Translations under genes and position numbers: made by a program | Source of the DNA: Acytostelium subglobosum LB1 | Taxonomy: Eukaryota; Evosea; Eumycetozoa; Acytosteliales; Acytosteliaceae | DNA length: 64,000 bases | Assembly (NCBI RefSeq): GCF_000787575.1 | Contig: NW_012236530.1 | Span: 1-64,000 of the forward strand | Reading direction: 5' to 3' | Notes under the pieces: generated by a model | Told to the model about the DNA's origin: nothing | Seen by the model: the letters and a program-made list of their open reading frames with translations, nothing else | Databases searched by the model: none | Part shown: piece after piece, positions 21,980 through 31,416 of the stretch | Layout: each line of letters begins with the position of its first letter | How positions within the stretch are numbered: position 1 is the stretch's first letter

Positions 21980-23834
21980 CTAAGATTGCAGGTCGGCAAA
22001 GAAAGAATACACTGCTTGGCAGAACTCTTCATATTCCTGAGCACTCATCTTATCTTGGTCATCCTCTGTGACATGTGTGATTGGTACAAGTCTGTCACCA
22101 ACTTTGATTTGAATATTAGGATGATCAAGCTTGACCTTCTTTGCAGTCTTGTTATCGTCAGTTGGTGACTCTCTTCGTTTGTGGCTGTCTGTGCCCTGGT
22201 CATCTTTATCCTTGTAGTGACTGTTAACATCTGTAGATGGTGGTGGTGAGTGTTAGTACGAGGAATTGAATGGTACCAGAGAGGAAGAGAGACAGCCAAG
22301 GGTATATAATTACAGTCAGTGTAGAACTTCTCATCAAGTGCTTTTGGTCTTGTCGGTGTGACCTTCTGTGTATTTGTTGTTTGGGTTGTTGTATCTAGTT
22401 TTACATTTTGTTCCTGGTCGACCATGGGATGTTATATTAATCACATGTTGATGTTACCATCATCAAGACAGACCATCATATACTTACCTGTTTTACTTTA
22501 ATGTTTGTCAATGATGCTTGTGAACTACTACTCTTAGGTTCAAACGGTTTTGTGATGAGCCATGGTGGCATTGATGAATTACCAGTCTTTTTCCTGATGA
22601 TTGTTCCTTGTTAGGATAGGTATCAGCCAAGTATGCCTATTTATAACTAATAATACATACAAATCTTTCTTTGGACCCTCAGTGGCAGTTGGAACCAGTC
22701 CACCATCGATATTATCAGAGTCATAGATATCTACAATGAACTCTAGTGTTTGAGAGGATGGATCCATCCATTTCTGAGTGTCGTTGGTTGTTGCTGATGA
22801 GGAGCCAGAGGAGAAGGCACCACTAGTCAATCAATACCTGTGTTAGTACTAATCTATCAGATGATTATTATTATTATTACTACACGTACATTGGCTTGGC
22901 AAATGCTGTTGAGGAATTAGTGTTGATGTGCAGCTTAGGACCAGTATTGCTAAAAGAACAGATGTCAGTTGGATATTTGAGGTATTATCATGTATGTACA
23001 TACACATTCTCTTCGGCCATATCTCTCGCCCACAAAGGAATTTGTTGGCCCTCAGTCTTCTTTAGTTGACCAATCAGCTTCTTTAGCTGGTCCTGATCAG
23101 CTTTCTGTCTGTTGGACTTCAACGTGTTCTCGCTTGAGTTCTCTTCGTGTAGTGAGCCTCCGCAAGAGTCGCACGCCAGTGAACCTTCTGGTGTCAACAG
23201 ACGAGCAAAATCAAACGTTGTGAATCTGTATCGTTATTTGAAAGAGTGTCAGGTTACCTGTATGTTACATCTTAAGTTATTATGTCATTGACATACACTT
23301 TTGTACAAGACGAGCATCTATAGTGTTGGTTACTGTCAGTCGCATTTGCGTTCTCCTCCTCTATCTTCTTGGCAATCATGTACAATCGAAACTTTAGAAC
23401 GTCAATGAGGAACTTGTAGTCAATATACCAAAGATTGGCAGTGGTGATGCGGTCCCCCGGTCGTTTGGGCTCTACCTTGACCTCTTGCGATCTTATCAAG
23501 CAATCATTGCGAAGGTTGCTCAACACTGTCCGTACGATCCTCGTTGGTAATCTTAGCTTGGTGGCTAGATCTTCATCCTTAAATCTGTTGTTGTTGTGTT
23601 GTTGTCATAGTGATCGCAATGAGAGAAAGAGTGAATAATAAAGTACCAACATAAGAGTGTAGATGTAAGACTACCAAAATAACTACGGCAAACAAGAATC
23701 ATAGTGGATTCGACACCTTACCGTTTCTTCTCCTTCAGCAGTGCATCTGTAACAACGATGTGATCTTCAGGGTAGAAAGCTCTAACAATCAGCTTGACAA
23801 GATCATCGAGGATAACGAATATATTGGAGGACAT
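21980..23834 (-). CDS. gtf2e1: TFIIE alpha subunit
   Basis: Eight exons keep frame: 23834-23722, 23584-23297, 23225-23004, 22949-22890, 22822-22661, 22593-22488, 22413-22314 and 22230-21980, giving 433 residues. TFIIE-alpha recruits TFIIH to the RNA polymerase II pre-initiation complex. The N-terminal winged helix reads F-K-D-E-D-L-A-T-K-L and V-L-S-N-L-R-N-D. A zinc ribbon follows (C-S-S-C, then C-D-S-C). A basic K-R-R / K-K-V-K-L stretch precedes the conserved C-terminal acidic end (V-T-E-D-D-Q-D-K-M-S-A-Q-E-Y). The introns are 54-137 bp. It is the most intron-dense gene here except Sec5, COG4 and C9orf72. Confidence 0.93.
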
Positions 23835-24746
23835 AGAACGAACCTACTTGTTGATCGCAGTCTGTTTATATGTTTGAAACCAAAGATCGTATCTCTGCGG
23901 CTTGTATATGTTTGAAAAAGTGAAGAATGATATTTTTTGCATCAATCACTTATTATTATTATTATTGTTGTCTAATCCTTCAAATGAATAATGAATGAAA
24001 TATTTAATTAGACTACACAGCCACCTTGAAGATCTCAGCATCACCTCAGAATGGCTCCAGTTGTCCAACGATGGTACCGGGAAAAAATTGCAATTTTTGT
24101 TTAAATGCCTACTCTAGTCCATTCTGGATGGGCGGGGCGTAGTATAATGAAGTACCTTAATATGGAGTTAATATAACTGGGTAAAGGACTGCAGGTGTCG
24201 CCAAATATAAAGAAGTATTTTGGATCCAGACACACAAGTAATATAGTTATATAACTAGTAGGATAAGATAGATACAGTATGTTTTGCGTGGTGGTGTCCA
24301 TGATGGCTTCCAATGTGGGGTCCGCGACGATTGAGTGTTTTGCTCCAAGCCAGTGATCAATCAATGAGGTGTTCGAGGCGATGAATCTGTGTTGCTGTTA
24401 TGTGTTTGTATCAATCAGAAGGATAATATAGACACCCAAGGATTTAAGATGGGAACAATTGGATGAACTTTAATGAATGAGTACAACTACTATATGTACC
24501 AGTTGTGATTAGGTGAGTGCGTATATTGTATGGAACTGAGTGTTTGTTAACTGACACTATGGGAAGTGGTTCGATTGAGTATAATACCAATAATCTATTA
24601 TACCAATATCCGATGTGAGATGATCTAGATGTAGTAGTCCATACTACAACGAGCGCGAGTTAGTGAGTAAGATCACTACACGTAGTTTTCAAAAAGTTGC
24701 AATTTATTTACATAAAACAGTTGGATTTATTTTTTTACTTTCATCA
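23835..24746. other. Intergenic gap without a supported gene
   Basis: About 0.9 kb between TFIIE-alpha and tRNA-Leu. It has an AT-rich start with TTA repeats near 23950. An 87-residue minus-strand frame at 24101-24364 has no homology I recognise and unlikely composition. No repeat or RNA was identified. Confidence 0.5.
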
Positions 24747-24829
24747 GTACACTTGGCCGAGTTGGTCTAAGGCGTTAGTTTAAGGCACTAATTTCTTCGG
24801 AAGCGTGAGTTCAAATCTCACAGTGTACA
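24747..24829 (+). tRNA. tRNA-Leu (anticodon AAG)
   Basis: An 83-nt cloverleaf: acceptor GTACACT pairs perfectly with AGTGTAC; D-arm region GGCCGAGTTGG; anticodon stem TTAGT/ACTAA with loop TTAAGGC, giving AAG; a long variable arm TTTCTTCGGAAGC typical of leucine tRNAs; T-arm GTGAG-TTCAAAT-CTCAC. There is no intron and CCA is not encoded. It is 388 bp from the DD38E transposase gene. Confidence 0.95.
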
Positions 24830-25217
24830 TAATCATTTCAAATCCTCCTCCAATTCTGAACTTCGTAAACCATTTGTGGAGGCTGAAGTGAGTTTGAACT
24901 AACCGGACAATAAAGCTAGCTGAGCTATAATTATTTGCTCATGGATCAATATTTGATTCACTACATTCTGAAGGACAATTAGGAGGGAAATATTGATCAA
25001 TGAGTTCAAATTGTTGTGTATTTAATTTCAATTCGATTATTTGGAATTTTTCAAATTAATTTGGAAGTTCACTCATATGGTAGGGTGATGCTTTCATTCA
25101 TTCATTCATTCATTCATTCATTCATTCATTCATTCATTCAATGATATTGGATGTTTCAAGTGAGGTAATGGATAATAGATATTGATTGAAATAGCTTTGC
25201 TTTACGGGCACTGTTTA
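24830..25217. other. Gap with ATTC microsatellite
   Basis: The 3' flank of tRNA-Leu and of the transposase gene. It contains a TTCA tetranucleotide run of about 12 copies at 25093-25141. No gene was seen. I looked for terminal inverted repeats of the neighbouring transposase here and found none convincing. Confidence 0.55.
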
Positions 25218-26421
25218 TTATCTATTGTAGCACTTGTGACACCAGTTGAGTATTGTAGTAGGATCGCTAGAATACTTGTTGAACGCGTTTTTGATTGTGT
25301 CGAGGAAGGATGCAGTTCGCGATGATGAAGAGATTGTGTCGAGGAAGGATGCAGTTCTGTTCTTATCTCGGCACTCTCTCTTCATCATCGCGAACAACAG
25401 TTCGATGATGTTGAGCTCAGGGCTATAGGTTGGCAAGAACACCAACTTGACATTGATCAAATCAAGCATCTCCTGGATGAGAGGGAGGCGGTCCCTCTGT
25501 GTGTGGATACTGGCATTGTCGAGCACGATGTAGGTATTGGGTCGGATGTAGTCAGCCTCCATGGCATTGATGATGAATGAGCAGAAGGTGATGCTGTTGT
25601 TGGTGTCACCCTCAGTATGGTCCTTCATCCTCGCGTAGGATCCGTGGTTGATTGAGATCATGGCCATCAACGAGAAGGACTCCCTGAAGGACTCTCTGTT
25701 GACGCGAATGGGTTGCACTCTGCCTCTAGGGGCCAACAACTTTCTCTTCCAACACTCTATTATTCGACATTGAACAAACATATTAGCGACAGCATAATAG
25801 TGCAGTGTTTGTTGAGTTGTAAGACTTACTCTTGGACTCAAAGGTAGATTCATCAAGCCAGTAAACAGAATCAAGATCGACTTGGCTGATCCAATGACAG
25901 AAGTAGACATATCTCTCTAGGTTCTCCAAGGTGAACTTCTGATGCTGGACTGTGATTGGCACCTTCCACGAGAACATCAGGTGTTCTGAGATGACGTTTC
26001 GTATGTATGATCTGCTGAACTGGATGTCCTCGACCTGAGTGTTGACATGGTCAACTATCTCTTTGAGACTCTCTGGTTGCGCCTCGAGTATGTATCTATG
26101 GAGGAAATCCTTCAGCTGCTCAAACCTGACATCATCAAGCAGAGAGTATCGTTTTCCACCATGAAGAAGAGGATGATACGTTCCTTGAGCACTCAATTTC
26201 TTGCGGTGATAGTAGATCGACGACTTTGACTGGCGAGTGAGTGATGGGTTGACTTGTATAATATTATTCTGAATAGTGAATGCTGCGGCAACTCCATGTG
26301 TGTTTGAGTAAAGTGCTGTAAGCAACTTTGATCGTAGTCTCTGAAGATAATGATGGTGTCCACTTCGAGAGCCTTTGAACTGCTTTCTCATTCTAGTACT
26401 CTCTATTCTTTGTCTATCCAT
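25218..26421 (-). mobile_element. IS630/Tc1-superfamily DD38E transposase gene
   Basis: Two exons, 26421-25830 and 25756-25218, 376 residues, with a 73-bp GT-AG intron. The DDE residues are Y-W-L-D-E-S-T-F-E, I-V-L-D-N-A-S-I-H and Y-S-P-E-L-N-I-I-E, with 38 residues between the second D and the E, unlike the DD34E element at 1456. An N-terminal helix-turn-helix region and a long linker (R-S-Y-I-R-N-V-I-S-E-H) precede the core. Near the C-terminus S-F-L-D-T-I occurs twice because of a 39-bp in-frame insertion. The frame is otherwise clean and the triad intact. No terminal inverted repeats or TA flanks were identified, so it could be an old immobilised element or a domesticated gene. Confidence 0.85.
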
Positions 26422-26504
26422 GTCTTGTGTGTGTTAGTAAATGTTGTTGTGAATCAAATGATTCTCAACTGGCACATCAAAAGTGCAACCAAAGATCAAA
26501 TTTC

Positions 26505-26514
26505 GGCGCCAAAA
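26505..26514. promoter_or_regulatory. E2F-like site
   Basis: GGCGCCAAAA, the reverse complement of TTTTGGCGCC, fits the E2F/DP consensus TTTSSCGC. It lies 114 bp before the ATG at 26628, in the region shared with the divergent transposase gene. A second copy lies upstream of the tubulin gene. Confidence 0.35.
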
Positions 26515-26627
26515 TTTAAAATATCCTACGAGCAGTTCAGACAAGTCCTCATCACAAAACATTCTCTTCATTGTGATCACCTGACATTTACACAGTATAC
26601 ATATAAACAATATACAGATAGACAACG

Positions 26628-27149
26628 ATGTCAAATAAAGAATACGCACCAAAGTACAACCATGATCTCTACAAGGACTATAGAACTAATCTCGATGGGC
26701 TCTTTCCCAATGACGAAAAAGGCAGTGTAGAGTATATAAACGAGGCCATTAGGAAAATTGACGAGGCGGTAGTAATATACTCTTGTGGTGTATGCCATCA
26801 ACCAGGCAGATGCCGCAATTGTACCAACACTTGTGTAGATTGGTTTTGCTGCTTGAACAAGTCACATGGCCCGATTCTTAGAATGTTCTTGACCAAATAC
26901 AAGGCCGATTTGTTAAAGGCACTCCGACCCGAATTGGACAAGATAAGAGCGGATGTAGGCGATCTTGGGCAGCTCAAGGCAAGCACCATTGTCAATCACA
27001 GCCACTTCCAATATGATCCAGTAATATTTAATATTTTAAAATATTTGATTATTGTTAAAAATTTCAATCAAGGGTTAGGCAACAATAAAAAGAAGAATGA
27101 CTCTTTTATTAACAATGTAAGCAGTAAAAGATACACTCAACATACTTGA
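26628..27149 (+). CDS. Unknown small Cys-rich protein
   Basis: 173 residues, starting M-S-N-K-E-Y-A-P-K-Y-N. A cysteine cluster at about 54-76 (C-G-V-C, C-R-N-C, C-V-D-W-F-C-C) could bind zinc, followed by a helical R-M-F-L-T-K-Y-K-A-D region. The last 45 residues come from very AT-rich DNA. A GT donor at 27019 and a TTAG acceptor near 27077 could instead define an intron and a shorter end. The stop TGA at 27147-27149 lies only 6 bp before, and in the same frame as, the next ATG. No family recognised and no signal peptide. Confidence 0.55.
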   Translation: MSNKEYAPKYNHDLYKDYRTNLDGLFPNDEKGSVEYINEAIRKIDEAVVIYSCGVCHQPGRCRNCTNTCVDWFCCLNKSHGPILRMFLTKYKADLLKALRPELDKIRADVGDLGQLKASTIVNHSHFQYDPVIFNILKYLIIVKNFNQGLGNNKKKNDSFINNVSSKRYTQHT

Positions 27150-27155
27150 CAAACA

Positions 27156-28367
27156 ATGGCATTGGAATATATATTGATTCAATGTTACAGCTGTTCAATG
27201 TTCCAAGTGAAACAAAAGACCAAAGTCAATTCATTCACTTGTGTCATCTGCCACGAGAAGCAGAGCATCATGAGAATATATGGCATCAGTTATCAAGCCA
27301 AGGATTTGAGAGATCTTGTCAAGAAGTACAACCTTGAGCAAGGTCAGAAACGAGAGCGATCGGCTAATGATGAGGAGGAGGAGGGGCACGAATTCACCTT
27401 TGATGATGACACCAATCAACAGAATATGATTCAGCAACCATTACAGCAATCAACAAGTGATTGGAAACAATACTTTGATGATAATGATCAAGATGAAGAG
27501 AATGACCTGATAAACAAGTATTACAATGAGTCTGTAAGTTCTCTCTTGAGTTCATTGTCATTGAAGACAATAGTATAGGCAGCAATCTCATACCCATTTT
27601 TTTAGACACACAACAACGACAACATCGAGGTGACAACAGACATAAGCACTCTTGGCAATCAAAAGAAGCGTGCAAGAACTTATAGTAGTAGAGGAAGGGG
27701 CGGAAAGTCTGTGGGAGATAGGGAGGACACTCTAAAGAAATCAAGACAACATAATGATCAGCAGATTACCACAAGCAAATGCGGAAGCACTGTTGCCAAT
27801 AGAAACACTGGAAAGACATCACAACAACCCTCACAATCCTCAAGTCTATCTACAGCACCATCCTCCTTGGCCTTTCAATCCAACCAGTCTCCCAACCTCA
27901 CAGCCAACAACAAACCAATGTTGGATCTACAACTCAAACCAACCAATCAGAACAAGATGGACTCTCTATCTTCCAAAGCATCATCATCATCATTATCGTC
28001 ATCATTATTGTCATCATCTCAATCTTCCTCTTTGTTGGACTCAAAGGGTGTTAAATCACACTCCAAAGGACAAATCAACCAACTACCAATCAATAGTGTA
28101 GACCCTTACTTAAAGGTTTCAAACAACAGTACCGTATTCTCTCAAAGGATATCAGCAACAACCACAACAAAGGATTCAAGTAGTTCTGCTTCTCACAATA
28201 ATGAGACGACATTGACACCATCAACCAAATCAAAGGCAGTCTGGAATCAATTCTTTGACGACGAAGATGATCACAAGACCTCTTTCAATCCTTATGGCGA
28301 TTCAACCACAGAGACGACAGATAACCAAGAGAATGATCAATTTGAGTTTGTATTCTCAAGAGATTGA
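27156..28367 (+). CDS. MRN complex-interacting protein (MRNIP)-like
   Basis: Two exons, 27156-27533 and 27606-28367, 379 residues. The N-terminus matches the MRNIP domain: Q-C-Y-S-C-S-M-F-Q, then F-T-C-V-I-C-H-E-K-Q-S-I-M-R-I-Y-G, a zinc-ribbon-like pair of CxxC motifs, and L-V-K-K-Y-N-L-E-Q-G-Q. The rest is Ser/Gln-rich and disordered. It holds two copies of a W-x-Q-(Y/F)-F-D-D motif (S-D-W-K-Q-Y-F-D-D and A-V-W-N-Q-F-F-D-D), which recall the S-x-W-x-x-F motif of animal MRNIP. In animals the protein supports the MRE11-RAD50-NBS1 DNA-break sensor in the nucleus. A basic K-K-R-A-R stretch could be a nuclear signal. Role here inferred from homology only. Confidence 0.78.
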
Positions 28368-28455
28368 ACAATTGTAGAATAAATGCTTTGAAGAAGTATT
28401 GACTGCAGTTTATTTTGAATTAACCATACATATATTATAATAATAAAACAAAGAC

Positions 28456-29273
28456 ATGAGTATAATTCAAAGTATACTACGTAACTCTGTTATAAACAAA
28501 GCTATAAGCCAACATACAGCAACAGGTAGGTTGTGAGATCTCACAAATGGTATCATTTCAACGTTGAACAATACTAATCAAGTACTATCATTCATAGTGA
28601 TCTTCTGTCATGGTTTGGGTGATACAGGACATGGATGGGCTGATGTCATGGAGATGATAGGTGAGCATAACCAACATATCAAGTTCATCCTTCCAAATGC
28701 TCCTATCCAGCCAGTGACAATCAACGGTGGTTATCGCATGAACTCATGGTACGATATCAAGACTCTTTCAGAACGAGGAACTGAAGACAAGGATGACGTT
28801 GAGAAATCAAGGGCAATAAGTAAGGTTTTGATGGCTGTACAGGACGTAGATCTACACAAAACTGACATATATACATAGTTGAGGAAATCATCAAGAGTGA
28901 GGTTGATGCAGGTATCCCATCAGAAAGAATAATCCTGGGAGGCTTCTCACAGGGTGCAGCACTCTCTCTTTACACGTTCTATCATTCACAACACAAGATG
29001 GCTGGATGTATGGCACTAAGTGGCTATCTACCACTGAGGGCTTCATTCTCTTCACTTGGTCCAAACATAGTCAACAAGCAGCAACCACTCATAATGTTCC
29101 ACGGCGAAGAGGACCAGGTCGTACGTTATAGTTGGGGACAGTTGTCATTCGAGACACTACAGACTGAGGTTGGAGTCAACGGCGAGTTCATTACCTACCC
29201 ATTCATGGGCCATTCCTCTAGCGAACAAGAGATCATCGATATGACTGCCTTTGTAAAGAAGAGACTTCCATAA
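28456..29273 (+). CDS. Acyl-protein thioesterase (lysophospholipase family)
   Basis: Three exons, 28456-28525, 28598-28819 and 28879-29273, 228 residues, the normal length. An alpha/beta hydrolase: V-I-F-C-H-G-L-G-D-T-G-H-G-W is the family start motif. The nucleophile elbow is G-F-S-Q-G (Ser near 121). The acid is in E-E-D-Q-V-V and the catalytic His in M-G-H-S-S-S. This family removes palmitate from proteins such as Ras and G-alpha and also hydrolyses lysophospholipids. The N-terminal 23 residues (M-S-I-I-Q-S-I-L-R-N-S-V) are unusual for the family and amphipathic, so a mitochondrial or membrane address is possible. Tail-to-tail with the next gene, 62 bp apart. Confidence 0.93.
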
Positions 29274-29335
29274 AGTCATATGACTACGTACTACCAATAC
29301 TATCTATTGCCTCACCTCGACTCGTGAGGTTTAAT

Positions 29336-30484
29336 TCAAGACTGTTGTTGATCTCCTCTCCTGATCAACTGTAGGACATCGTGTAGGATCGATGAGGGAT
29401 ACCTCGTGCATGGTCCAGTTTCCAGTCCGGTCAACTTGTGGTCATAACACACATCATCGTCCATTATCTTGTAGACCAAATCGATGTGACCAGTACTCTC
29501 GTATAGCAACAATGCCAGTCGTTGCTTATCCACATTGTTCATGGTCAACATCTTGTAGAATATATTGCTGGACGTTGATGGAACCGTCAAGTCTGCAACG
29601 CCGTGCATCAGATAAATATGGGGAAGAGGTTGTTCTTGCCTCCTATTTGAGATTACATGTGTTGGTGAACTTTGTTTGAAGCCAGCGGGACCGTAACAAT
29701 TGGGACGCATTGCACTGAGGTGCTCAAGGCCTCTGGTGGCTTCGTGAACAAAGTGCATGTTGATGTCGTACACTCCACCCATTCCAATGAGTGAACGGAT
29801 GTGGGCCTTGTCACTGTCCTTCTTTGTGAGAACGTACTGGGCAATTATATGTGAACCTGCACTATGGCCCATTAGATGGATGTCGTCTTGGCGTCCACCG
29901 TAGCTGCCAATGTGATCATGGACGTAGTTTGTGAGTGATTCGACGTCCTCGAGCTGCTCATTCAATTTGCCCTTTGGATAGAGTGTGTAGTTTGCAATGA
30001 CAGTAATAACGCCATGGCTCGAAAGCTTCTTGCCAAGCAACACGTATTGAATCTTGTCTGGAAAGACATTTTTGTTGTTGTAGTACGAGTGTTAGCATTT
30101 GCCATGATCCACACAAAAGTAACAGTGTACTGAGTAACACGCCAAATATATGTACGTACCTCCAAACTGCCACGATCCTCCATGAATAAAGATAATGCAT
30201 GGGTTACCGTCGGCCCTCCTGATGGGCTCATAGATGTCAAAAGTATTCCTGGTTCGCTTTGTTGAATATCTAATGTCTTTGTGTAGTTTTGTATTGGAGA
30301 ATCGATGCTGAAAGTAGTAGTACCATGCGGATCTAATTGCTCTTGGTAGTACAAGTGCCAGCCATAAGACTTCGTAAATGATGTAACGCACAAGTATGTA
30401 GTATTTGAATACCCTTGACTTTACAACACTCTTGTACTTGGACAAGGTGTCGTCGTCAAGCAGTGCATAATCGTTTACTAACAT
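29336..30484 (-). CDS. Isoprenylcysteine methylesterase-like alpha/beta hydrolase
   Basis: Two exons, 30484-30160 and 30057-29336, 348 residues. A hydrophobic N-terminal segment (Y-Y-I-L-V-R-Y-I-I-Y-E-V-L-W-L-A) probably anchors it in a membrane. The hydrolase domain shows the oxyanion motif H-G-G-S-W near 100, nucleophile G-H-S-A-G near 173, acid in H-G-V-A-D-L-T-V-P and His in T-G-H-I-D-L. The pattern L-M-G-H-S-A-G-S-H-I matches plant ICME and related prenylcysteine esterases, which reverse carboxyl methylation of prenylated proteins at the ER or Golgi. A general carboxylesterase or kynurenine formamidase-like role cannot be excluded. Its neighbour is a depalmitoylase family enzyme, so both may act on lipidated proteins. 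Confidence 0.82.
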
Positions 30485-30643
30485 TATTTCTATCTGTTGA
30501 ATTGTTAAAGTCGATGCAAGGACAATGATTTAGATCCACACTTTGCTAAGTTTTGTAAAAGTTCTACTAGAATGCATTGGGTTATTTGCACTTTGAGGAC
30601 AACTTTTGTCAAAATAATAATAATAATAATAATAATATATAAG

Positions 30644-30669
30644 ACTTAGTGTAATTAGTTACACTAAGT
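30644..30669. repeat. Perfect 11-bp inverted repeat
   Basis: ACTTAGTGTAA, a TTAG loop, then TTACACTAAGT. It lies 97 bp upstream of tRNA-Ala, directly after an (AAT)n run. It could form a hairpin or cruciform. Confidence 0.8.
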
Positions 30670-30766
30670 GTGTATTTTGGTATTAGCGTATTTTTTTAGC
30701 CTAACTGGTTTAATCAGCGAATTTTAGAACGAATAAAAGCGTTGAAAAACTTATTCACGATTTCAA

Positions 30767-30839
30767 GGGCTTGTAGCTCAGATGGTAGAGCGCTCGCTTA
30801 GCATGCGAGAGGTAAAGGGATCGATACCCTTCTAGTCCA
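30767..30839 (+). tRNA. tRNA-Ala (anticodon AGC)
   Basis: A 73-nt cloverleaf: acceptor GGGCTTG with CTAGTCC (one T-T mismatch and one G-T pair), D-arm GCTC/GAGC, anticodon stem CTCGC/GCGAG with loop TTAGCAT giving AGC, and T-arm AAGGG/CCCTT. The B box is GATCGATACC, close to the canonical GGTTCGANTCC but with A in place of the usual T. A T-rich run at 30843-30855 is a Pol III terminator. Confidence 0.93.
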
Positions 30840-31108
30840 GAACCTTTTCTTTTTTTTCTGATTTTTTTTTTGGTCTTACAAAACGATCTCTAGACAATAA
30901 CTACAAAAAGAGACACAAGTGCACTGTTTGGTGTGATCACCGTACTTATTTTTACTATTATATCGGAGCTTAGCGATAATGGAATACTTTAAATCCCCAT
31001 TGTCAACTCTCTTAGACTGATGATGGACCAGCCATTAGTCCTATTGTACCTCGAATAAAAATACCACCAGAGTAACGGAAGAGAAATCAAATAGGTCTGG
31101 CTGATTTA

Positions 31109-31120
31109 TTTTGGCGCCAA
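31109..31120. promoter_or_regulatory. E2F-like site upstream of the tubulin gene
   Basis: TTTTGGCGCCAA, containing the palindrome TTGGCGCCAA, is a good match to the E2F consensus. It is 297 bp upstream of the tubulin ATG. Confidence 0.35.
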
Positions 31121-31416
31121 TTTATTAATTGCCACCTTAAATTGTCTGACGTGGTCAAAAATAATTATTTTTGAATCTAGTTACACACTAGAAGTGTTAA
31201 GTTCAACAACAATCAATCCATCTTGTCTCTCGATATACTTATAATTTTATATATTTCTATCAAGTACCAAGACTGTTCCCTAACAAAACGTCTTGATTAC
31301 ACCTTTGTATATATCTACACCTTAACACCAACAACAACTTTAATTCTTATCAAGCTTGATTCATCATACATCTTCTTGATATATTGTTTTAATTATTATT
31401 ATTGTTTAAATCATCT

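Noticed and set aside
24101-24364. 87-codon minus-strand frame between TFIIE-alpha and tRNA-Leu
   Set aside because: No splice-linked extension, motif or family likeness; typical of a chance frame.
31402-31416. Upstream in-frame extension of the tubulin ORF
   Set aside because: It has no ATG; alpha-tubulins start M-x-R-E-I, which fits the ATG at 31417.
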